DNA of 64,000 bases from Dipteronia dyeriana (Eukaryota > Streptophyta > Magnoliopsida > Sapindales > Sapindaceae): assembly GCA_032871835.1 (NCBI GenBank), contig CM065300.1, positions 66,103,192 through 66,167,191 on the forward strand. The letters run 5' to 3'. Position 1 is the first letter of the stretch. The number at the start of each line of letters is the position of its first letter. Made by a program: the position numbers and the translations under genes. Positions 55,701 through 64,000 of this stretch are shown here, piece after piece. The notes under the pieces were generated by a model that saw only the letters and a program-made list of their open reading frames with translations, was not told the origin of the DNA and made no database searches.

Positions 55701-57110
55701 GGGAGTACCACTCCAGATGATCTCCCAATCAAGCATAATAGCGGGCAGGCAAATCTGCCCTGTTTAGCAGCTACCCTGTTGGATGGACCCAATAGCTATA
55801 TACCTCCATGAAGGAAAGCTTCGCGAAGATCCCGACCAACCCGAAAAATCAAAAGGTTTTCCATCCGGTATTGCCTGATAGATGGATACTTCTAAAGAGG
55901 GGTAAATCCCTTCATTTGCTTCGATGTCTGCATCCGAACGATGCCAGTTGAGCATTAAGAGAGGTCCATTTTAGGGACTACAGGAATCACATTGGTGGGG
56001 AGGCTTTAACTTATCAAGTAGATCACATGGGGTATTACTAGCCAACTATTTGCTAGGACGCGAAGGTATTTGTGCAATCCTGTGAACCGTGCCAGAGGAC
56101 CTCAAACTTTAGCCACCTACCACCAGAGCGGCTATCATCAATCAGTTCACATTACCCATTTTCCATGTGGGGGGTCGACCTAATCGGTTCTCTTCCTACC
56201 GCTCCTTGATAGGCTAAGCATGTTACCGTTGAGATTGATTATTTCACAATGTGGGTCTAAGCAGGACCTATCTCCAAGATTTTAGAAAAGAATACAACCA
56301 AGTTCATCAAAACCAACATGGTTTGCAGGTTCAGAACTCCACTCGTCATAATAGCCGACCTAGGTAAACAATTTGATGATGCCCGATTCAGAGACTTCTG
56401 TGAAGGCTTGGGAATTGACCTCAGGCTCGCTTCAATAGCTTACCCTCAGAATAATTGTCTGGTCAAATCTACCAACAATACCATCAAGAAGTTGTTGAAG
56501 AAGAAGTTGCAGCAGAAGAAATGAAAATGGGTCTAGAAGCTCCCCGAGGTTCTCTAGGTATATCAAACCATGAAGAGAACAGCTACCGGAGAAACACCCT
56601 ACTCTCTAGCCATCAGGGTCAAAGCAGCCCTTACCATCGAGCATAAAATGACCTCGTTCAGGGTATAACACATTGAACCAAAGAGCAATGAATTCAAGCT
56701 CCGAGACAGCATAGACCTCCTAGAAGAGAAACGAGGCCATGTAGCTGAGAAAGTAACAATTTACCAGAGAAAGATTGCCAGGTATTTCAACAGAAAGGTC
56801 AGAACCATGAACTTTAAAGGAAGGGGACTTGGTTTTTAGGAAAGTGACCCAGAATACCTGGATAAGGTCGGATGGGGTTCTAGGACCCAATTGGGAGGGG
56901 TCGTACTTGGCGAAGGTAATGGTCCGCAATGAGGCATACAAGCTTGAAGGCATGGATGGTCGATCCATAGACCACACCTGGAACACTGAGCATTTGAGGA
57001 TGTTTTATCCCTATACAGGTGACTCCTTAGCATACTACCATCATTTAGGTTTTAATAAGGTTTCTCAAACAACAATGTCCATCTTGATCATCAATAAAGT
57101 CTGCCATTAA
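55701..57110 (+). pseudogene. Tat integrase and pol end of B2
   Basis: The zinc-binding part is visible as VFVQSCEPCQRTS near 56068. The core reads RTPLVIIADLGKQFDDAR and GIDLRLASIAYPQNN, then KSTNNTIKKLLKKKL (56335-56515), with D in IADLG. The end has AYKLEGMDGRSIDHTWNTEH (about 56936) and FYPY near 57005. Frame is lost between 56110 and 56318 and again near 56530-56830. The same blocks are seen at 38840-39500 on the minus strand. Confidence 0.78.
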
Positions 57111-57174
57111 TTTCTCCATATCCGACTGTGTTCTCTGTGAATAAATTCGCCATGATCACCATTAACCAAGGAAA

Positions 57175-58304
57175 GGTAGATAGCTTTCTTAATGCCTTGG
57201 TCGGGCACTACTCCCAACTAAGAAGGGTCTGAGTGTAAGAGCATAGTTGACATCCAGATCTCAAGACTAGGATAGCTAGATAACCTTCTTGATACCTTGG
57301 TCGGGCTACCACCCCCAAGAGGGGTCTAGGTGTAAAAGTATAGTTGCCATCCAGATCTCGAGACCAGGATAGCTAGATAGTCATCCTGATGTCTTAGTCG
57401 GGCTACCACCCCTAAGAAGGGTCTGAGTGTAAGAGTATAGTTGCAATCCATCCATCATGCGGGAAACAAAGCCTAGATACGCACAAGCCCGCCAAACCAA
57501 GGTCTCTATAGAAGGGTCCCTCCTATCCCCGATACGAGGTAGAGAGGCACCCAAAAAATTATAGTATGAATTTCGCCTAAAGTATCAGAGCTGGACATCT
57601 AACAAAGAAAGATCCTCATAGGGTCCAACGTATACCACAGTGGAATACAGTTAATCTACTTGTTCTACATTTTTCTTTTTCAACTTTGTAGGGACACAGT
57701 TACAGGAGCCCGCTATGAAAGCTTGGTTGAAACACATCCTGTTTAAGGTGCGGACAAGGTCGATAATAGTCAACCTTGACTCAATAGATTGGAGGTCATT
57801 AAGTCCCAACCAAGAAGGGTTTGAGTTTAAGAGCATAGTTGCCATCCAGATCTCGAGACCATGATAGCCAGATAACCTTCTTGATACCTTGGTCTGGTTA
57901 CCACCTCCAAGAAGGGTCTGAGTGTAAAAGTATAGTTGCCATCCAGATCTCGAGACCAGGATAGCTAGATAGTCATCCTGATGTATTAGTCGGGCTACCA
58001 CCCGCAAGAAGGGTCTGAGTGTAAGAGTATAGTTGCCATCCAGATCTCGAGACTAGGGTAGCAAGGTAGCCTTCATAATGCCTTGGTTGAACGACCATCC
58101 ATCATGCGGGAAACAAAGCCTAGATACGCACAAGCCCGCCAAACCAAGGTCTCTATAAATGGTCCCTCCTATCCCCGATACGAGGTAGAGAGGCACAAAA
58201 AAAATTATAGTATGAATTTCGCCTAAAGTATCAGAGCTGGACATCTAACAAAGAAAGATCCTCATAGGGTCCAACGTTTACCACAGTGGAATACAGTTAA
58301 TTAG
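57175..58304 (+). repeat. B2 3' repeats: two arrays plus a duplicated ~210-bp module
   Basis: Array units of ~98 bp (GAAGGGTCTGAGTGTAAGAG, GCATAGTTGCCATCCAGATC, TTGGTCGGGC) occur at about 57195-57446 and 57800-58093. After each stands a near-identical module (57447-57655 and 58094-58304) beginning CCATCCATCATGCGGGAAAC. The distance between modules is 647 bases. Confidence 0.88.
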
Positions 58305-58369
58305 GGCGAGGTCAGAAGTAAAACGAGGAGAACCCAACCTTGGTATCAATTCATGACCAACAATCAATC

Positions 58370-60490
58370 TGTTAATAGCAAAATTTAGCTAGGGACCAAA
58401 TAAGAATTTTTCACTTTCTAGCCTTCCCGCAAGGGTCCAAATTCAAGCTTGTATGACAGGGTATCAAGGTCCCTAAGGTCGAGCTACCACGCAATCCTAC
58501 AGGAGCAAGGCGAGGCCGCCCATACCATCTGACCATCTCGCACATGTTAAGGCTTACCAAATAAAGCCCGACGAAACCGCGTCAAGCTCCTTATACCAGG
58601 ATAAAGCCTGAAGCTAGGTCGACGTGAAAGGATCTGGGTCCCCCGACATCAAGGTATCTCGTGACACTCTCCTAGATCTTGCTACTATCTCTACTTTCAC
58701 TAGGGGACCGTCAAGGTACCGAACTTGTCTAGCAAAGGCACTCCTGCCTCATCGAGGTATAATCTCGACCTATCCGAGCATAAAAGAAATAAGCCCGTAA
58801 AGCTCTATCGTCATGAAAAGTGCCAAGATCGACTGTAGATCATAGTATGGTTAAATCAAGTAGCAAGAGCAGTACTACAACGTACCTCTCCACCCTTCCA
58901 GAAGCGAGCCAAGGTCGCTTGTTTATGGCAAACACCTTACTAGGGCCTGCTAGCTAAGCCCGCTACCCTGCTAGGAAGCCTGCATAATTTGGTCAAGCTC
59001 CATGATAAAGCTCAGTGTATCTGAACCAAGCTCCCAACAACAAGGTTGGAACCCAATGGGATATTTTGGCTCTAAAAGGGTTAGCACAAGCTCTATAGGA
59101 AGGCCAGCATCTAGCTCCGTGACAATCGAGAGGTCCCCGGGGGACCCCTTCAGTGAACTGGATCCTAGGGTACCTCGCCCTCAAGAAATATCAAATGTCA
59201 CCTCGTGTAACCTCCATGAAGTACCTCTCCAAAGTGACAAGCAGAACTAAAGCTCTCATCTCAGCAACGTAGGAAGAGAGGATTGACTTTCATGACATTT
59301 GAAGTACCATTAATGAGATCAACCGTATTAATGGAGGTAGTCAACCCAATTAATGACATGATCAACACCATTAATAAAAAGAATATTCAACTCTTTAATG
59401 GCCGTCATTAGTGAAAGAGTCCAAAGAGGAAACAAATACCTTTTCCTCCAAGATATCAGCCACGTTTTGATCAACTACATTAAAGGAAGAATCGTACTCA
59501 ATAAGGAAAGGAAGATTGAAGAATCCTGGACTTGCACGCCAAGGTAGTCACCATTTGTAAATATGCCTGTAAAAGGAATAGAAAGAGGTCTCCGATAAAT
59601 GGCAGAAGGCAGACATGCTTTGTTTAAAGATCTCTCGACATCATCATGTATGTATTACCTTTACTTAGAATATACCGGTATCGGTCTACATTCGACCACA
59701 ATTGTAAGCTCTCCAGAGCGACTACGTTGTATTACTTCAACATTCTTGTAAGCTACCCGGAGCATTCTTTGATATATACATAAGGAAGGGTATTCCCCCT
59801 TCCTCTAGATACTGCCTTGGGGTTTTTCAGCCTGTGATCATTCGTGATGCTTTTCCCCCTTTGTCAGTCCACCTCCCTCTACTATAGATTTGTTTTATTC
59901 TTACTTGTGTCCTGTGTAATGCATGCGTATATGAGTGCGAGCTAGTTTCCTACCTCGCTGGACCTAGCACTCTTGTCTTCCCATCTACATGCTAAAGTCG
60001 CATGTTAAGATGAGGAGAAACCATCCAAACCAGCTTGAAAGAAGTCGATGGGCTCCCCTGTATCATCTCTATGACAGAAATCGAGCTTTCTAACACTGGA
60101 GCTAGATAAGCCCCTTTCCTTACTTTCTATCTAGGTCGGGGAATTACAGTAAGGAATCGGGCTTCGGAATCGGGCTCCAGAACCGGGCTCCAGGTACCAT
60201 GACCGGCTCCAACCCTGATCGAGGACCAAAACTAGGACCAGGACCAGGACCAAGATCAAGATCAACCCCTTCACACCAGTAAGGGAACCTCAGGCTCCCC
60301 AGATCTACTTTATATGCATGAATCCCGACGGGCGGGATGGCTTGTCTCCTACCTACGTTTTCATCCTTCTTTATATTCATACAAGATCAGGTCAGGTATC
60401 AACTGTACCAACCCTGGCCACCACTTTCGCTGTAGTGGTCTCGAGGGCTTTAATAAGTATTTCTCATCCTTAACAAATTTCCCGTTTACA
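58370..60490 (+). repeat. 5' LTR of C3
   Basis: It starts TGTTAATAGCAAAATTTAGC and ends CCCGTTTACA before the primer-binding site; 2121 bp. Its left end is like that of B LTRs and the right ends share the GTAGTGGTCTCGAGGG tail. Single copy of the 40-bp unit near 60330 explains most of the size difference from C2. Confidence 0.83.
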
Positions 60491-60495
60491 CATTC

Positions 60496-60512
60496 TGGCG
60501 CCGTCTGTGGGA
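60496..60512 (+). promoter_or_regulatory. primer-binding site of C3
   Basis: TGGCGCCGTCTGTGGGA, identical to that of C2, five bases after the LTR. It proves that the preceding LTR is a 5' LTR. Confidence 0.87.
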
Positions 60513-61019
60513 AACTTCCACACCCCTTTTGAAAGCCATTATGTCTCTACATGAGTATCATTATACTATCAAGGTAACAGATTCATTATTCATGGAATAT
60601 CATTTACTATATACGATATCTTTTCTCCATACTTGTCTATATTGCCTATGCATCACATGTGGTGCTCATTTTATCATTTAACGAGTTTCGTTCATTGTGG
60701 AGCAAATATGGTATGTGGGATTCCTTGTGGAACCAGTTCATTATGCTACTCCTATGAAGTTTACCTACTCAGATAATCATGGACCTCCAATCAGTAGCTC
60801 CCCGCTTGAAGATCTCCTATATAGTTGAGCCATTTTGATACAATGAGAGCTCCTATACAGTAGAACTGCACCTCTCCTGCTTTTCTACGGCAGATTCGCT
60901 CCGCCACCAGTATATCACTTACCCAGCAGATCCACTGGGCTTCGACCTGTTCATACGAATCCCTTCATGCCTCCAGGTCCGCCCTTCGTAATCTCCTAGG
61001 TAGAGGTTGCAAGTCGACC

Positions 61020-61880
61020 AATGAATCTAAAAGGCCACCTACGTGCCTAAGCAAGCTTTTAGAGCAGTAGCATCGCTTCAAGACCGGTGGCTTCGCTTTA
61101 TATGTACCGGGTCATTTATCACTCTAGCAAGCCACCGAAGGCCGATCTGATCAAGGAGATCCCAGAGGTTTTCCACTCTTGGTAAGGCCTCCTACGTGCC
61201 TAATCTAACCTCTGGAGCAACAGCCTCACTGTAAGGCCAAGTGGCTCCTCACCTCTTATACAAGGCCTGTCAAAGCCCAAGTGAGCCACTGAACTCCCGA
61301 TCCATTCCAGCATGGTTCATAGTATCCTTTCGAATTGCTGGGGACTCTAAAGATCCCAAGCATGCTTCTGGACCAGTACCTTCGGTGGCTTCACTTCATG
61401 TTTACCTGGCCATTCTCCACCCTAGCAAGCCACCTAAGCCCGATCCGATCGAGGAGCTCTCTGAAGCTTCCCACATTTAGCAAGGCCACCTACTTGCCTA
61501 AGCAAGCTTCTGGAGCGGTAGCATCGCTACAAGACTAGTGGCTACGCTCTATATGTACAGGGTCATTCATCGCCCTAGCAAGCCACCGAAGCCTGATCTG
61601 ATCGAGGAGAGCCTAGAGGTTTCCCACTCTTGGTAAAGCCTCCTACATGCCTAAACTAACCTATAAAGCATCAGCCTCACTGTAAGGCCAAGTGGCACAT
61701 CACTTCTTATACAAGGCCGATCAACGCCCAATTGAGCCACTGAGCTCCTGTTACCTTCCAGCATGGTCCTGAGTTTTCTCTCAGTTTTTGGGGGCTCATT
61801 GAAATCTTAAGAATGTCTCTGGACCGGTACCAGACAGGTTGCCCATCTTCATTGATATAGGGTCATCCAATGCTCAAGTA
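61020..61880 (+). repeat. hairpin repeat array of C3
   Basis: Five or so units. Best pairs: CGGTGGCTT (61085-61093) with AAGCCACCG (61129-61137), and AGTGGCTC (61240-61247) with GAGCCACT (61283-61290), both with 35-base loops. A third, GGTGGCTT (61384-61391) with AAGCCACC (61437-61444), has a 45-base loop. Two more units have one mismatch. Confidence 0.88.
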
Positions 61881-62299
61881 ACTCACCACTCATCCCGGAG
61901 TGGTCTAAACTCTTCGTTCAGTAGCGGGAAACTTCTAGAATCCCGAGCATGTCTCCAAACAGCTACTAGGCCTGTGTCTCCTCTCCACTTGAATGGGACC
62001 ATTCATCGCCTTAGCGAGCTACCTTGGTCCTGATCTACCTCTCTAGTTAGTTTCCTCAATAGTAGCAGCTCATTCCTCCTTAGTCTCATTGCTTGGTTGA
62101 AGGACGGGTTATCATCCCTTAACACTGTTGCTTCAGAGCCAGCTTCCACCATCTTGTTTGGATCAACTTTAATCAGCCTTGACCTCCATCTCCCCAGTTG
62201 GATCAATCGAGATCTCTCATACCTCTCTTACCTCTCTACCTTGGTAACACCAATATGAACCTCTACTTCGACAGAGTCAGATAGAGAGGTAGGTAGACT

Positions 62300-63210
62300 T
62301 GAAGCCCCTCATGCATCTATAACAATAGATGACTTCAAGGTAGTTCCTACCCCAACACGACTAGACATGAAAGCAAAAATGGAAACCAAGTCCTTTTCAT
62401 CATCTGCTCATCCATCATGTCAATAAGGTTCAACTTCAGTCGAAGTGGACTAAGGTAACTCTCAACTTTCTCTATGATCTACTCAAGGTATCCATCCTCA
62501 ATGATGATCATGTCAGAATGAAGAAGAGCTCGAGCTGGCTAGCAAGCAATATAGAAGCGTCCTTCAACAAATGAAGCACCCACCTTGGCTTCCAAGGTAG
62601 CCACGTTGCCATGCAGAGTTTAAACCACTCCCTCAAGAGTTTAACTCTTTTTCGGAGCAATCCATGCATGACACGACGCATGGACCTGAGTCTCTCCACA
62701 TCATATGCATATTGGATCCACTCCCGAGTTACCTGCACATTAGCCATGGTTGCCTCAATTCTGGTTATGTCTTCATTCAGAACAATTACGCCCCTCACTA
62801 CCGTGGTCAGCTCCTCCTCCTTTTGGTTTGACGTCCTCTGAGAGTGAAGTTTTCTCCATCCGAAACATCTACTTCTAGATCAGTCGGGGCTCACCTACCA
62901 TATAAATAACCACCTCAGTTGTGGCCTTTATTTGAATGAGAAGCTCCCTCTTCTGATTGATCATCTACTGCACCATGGGATTTTAAGTCGGGTCTGCTTC
63001 AGCAACCCAAGACTTGCCAGCTATGATGGGAACATACATAACCATCTCAACAACTTTCCTCTTAATCCCCTTCATTTTCCGTCCATCAATGACTCTTAAG
63101 TCAAATTGGGGAAGTAGAGCCAGCTCTATCTGGAATGTTGTGAAGAAGTAACCATCCTCCTTGGCTGGCACAAGCTCGACCTTAGCAAACACCAGCTCGA
63201 TTATCATACC
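62300..63210 (-). pseudogene. remnant of the antisense extra ORF in C3
   Basis: Minus-strand frames 63207-62983 (VELVPAKEDGYFFTTFQIEL, ALLPQFDLRVIDG) and 62798-62508 (ITRIEATMANVQVTREWIQY, LLREWFKLCMATWLP, LLASQLELFF). The first matches the C-terminal coiled-coil region of the B1 antisense ORF, the second is shared with C2. Longer than the C2 remnant and with fewer stops, but the PF04195-like domain is absent. No function can be claimed. Confidence 0.6.
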
Positions 63211-63709
63211 GAAGGCTCCTCTCCATTTGTACTGGGCCTTCCAATGCCACAGTGAGCCATCGAGGTCTCGATCAATTCGGGGAGCATCTAAAGGTCCCGA
63301 TTAGTTAAAAATGGAGTCCCGAGCTCCTTTACGATTGTTGAAGGCTCTTATCTACCCCAAGCAGGCATCCGAAATAGTTACTTCACTTGAAGACTTAAAG
63401 CTCGTTATTCTCTCCAGCAACCATGTGGAAGGGGCAGTGACCCCAACGTGGGGCGATCTCTTCCAGTGATTGGTTTACAATAAAAAAGGTCTTTTGCAGA
63501 AAGTTAGTCTACAATCTGCACCCATAACGCTAATCATCTCAAGAGATTCTACTCGTGAAAAGACTCTTAGAGTGAGTCTGGTTATCAACCGATACCACCC
63601 TGCAATGATACAACTCTGTATCGGCTCACCATGAGTTTAGATCTCCTTCGATTTCGATCTCCGTCATAGTTCTCCTATGATCACAATTCGCTCACGATCG
63701 AGATACCTT

Positions 63710-63885
63710 AGACAGGAACAAATCCCTTCAGAAGGATTGCCATTACCAGGAGAGCTACACAGTACTCCTAATGCCCTGGACCGGATAAAATACCTCCAAG
63801 AGGATCGTCATCACCAGGAGAGCTACATAGCCCTCCTAATGCCCTGGACTGAATAAATCCCTCAGGGAGGAACGCCATGGTATTT
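63710..63885 (+). repeat. ~72-bp repeats in C3
   Basis: Two and a half units with CACCAGGAGAGCTACA and CTCCTAATGCCCTGGAC. Counterpart of 44110-44270. Confidence 0.82.
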
Positions 63886-63899
63886 GGACAATGATCACG

Positions 63900-64000
63900 T
63901 CGAGACTAGGAAATAGCTAGATAACGCTGCTGATGCCTCGGTCGGGCACCACCCCCTGCCAAGAAGGGTCTGACTGTAAGAGCATAGTTGCCTTCCAGAT
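63900..64000 (+). repeat. start of the ~100-bp array in C3
   Basis: GCCTCGGTCGGGCACCACCC, GAAGGGTCTGACTGTAAGAG and GCATAGTTGCC match the arrays at 57195-58093. In C2 this array lies next to the 3' LTR, so the C3 3' LTR should follow shortly after the window. Confidence 0.85.

Larger units (their letters stand above)
40143..58369 (+). mobile_element. Tat-lineage Ty3/gypsy element B2, interrupted by C2
   Basis: Its parts are a 5' LTR in two pieces (40146-40800 and 50640-51133), primer-binding site, gag, protease, RT, RNase H, a second RNase H, integrase and a 3' repeat region. Two RNase H domains mark the Tat lineage. The 3' LTR is not present before C3 begins at 58370; C3 either inserted in the 3' region or the rest lies beyond C3. 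Confidence 0.78.
58370..64000 (+). mobile_element. family C non-autonomous LTR element, copy C3 (right end outside)
   Basis: 5' LTR 58370-60490, primer-binding site, hairpin repeats, antisense ORF remnant, 72-bp repeats, start of the 100-bp array. It is collinear with C2 in reverse. No gag-pol is visible in 3.5 kb of interior. The 3' LTR is not reached. Confidence 0.82.

Noticed and set aside
58370..60490. 3' LTR of B2
   Set aside because: It is followed by a primer-binding site, is not preceded by a polypurine tract, and matches family C over its length, so it is a 5' LTR of C3.

Overview
The window is intergenic DNA from a flowering-plant nuclear genome, very likely angiosperm heterochromatin. 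It holds long LTR retrotransposons of the Ty1/copia, Athila and Tat (Ty3/gypsy) types, nested in one another. It also has (AT)n and (AG)n microsatellites, a tRNA-derived SINE, a hAT-like insertion and small TIR transposons. I see no intact cellular gene and no rRNA, tRNA or CRISPR locus. Almost every coding stretch is broken by in-frame stops or frameshifts. The species cannot be named from this sequence.

Layout. 1-1546: 3' end of a Tork-like copia element with its LTR. 1547-9677: AT-rich DNA with microsatellites, two related TIR elements (3079-3857, 5903-6992), a hAT-like insertion with an 8-bp target duplication (4736-5119), a SINE (5732-5877), one possible gene fragment and copia LTR scraps. 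9678-12588: truncated copy of a non-autonomous Tat-type element (family C, copy C1). 12589-33380: 5'-truncated Athila-like element, split by a copia (Angela/TAR-like) element at 19047-29454. 33381-37701: 3' end of a Tat element (family B, copy B1) with an antisense intron-containing ORF and an LTR. 37702-40142: repeats and the 3' pol of another Tat element in minus orientation, plus a copia RT scrap. 40143-58369: a Tat element (B2) whose 5' LTR was split by a complete minus-strand family C element (C2, 40801-50639). 58370-64000: a further plus-strand family C element (C3) that runs off the window.

How the parts relate. B2 has gag, protease, RT, two RNase H domains and integrase, the Tat arrangement. 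Families B and C share LTR end sequences and a similar primer-binding site. C has no recognisable gag-pol. It keeps the tail of the antisense extra ORF and is filled with tandem repeats, so it probably depended on proteins from B-like elements. Its most striking content is an array of short hairpins with a 35-nt loop in the best units, whose arms change together between units. The Athila element independently carries repeated hairpins in its post-pol region and in its LTR. Nesting gives a relative order: Athila before copia, and B2 before C2 and C3.
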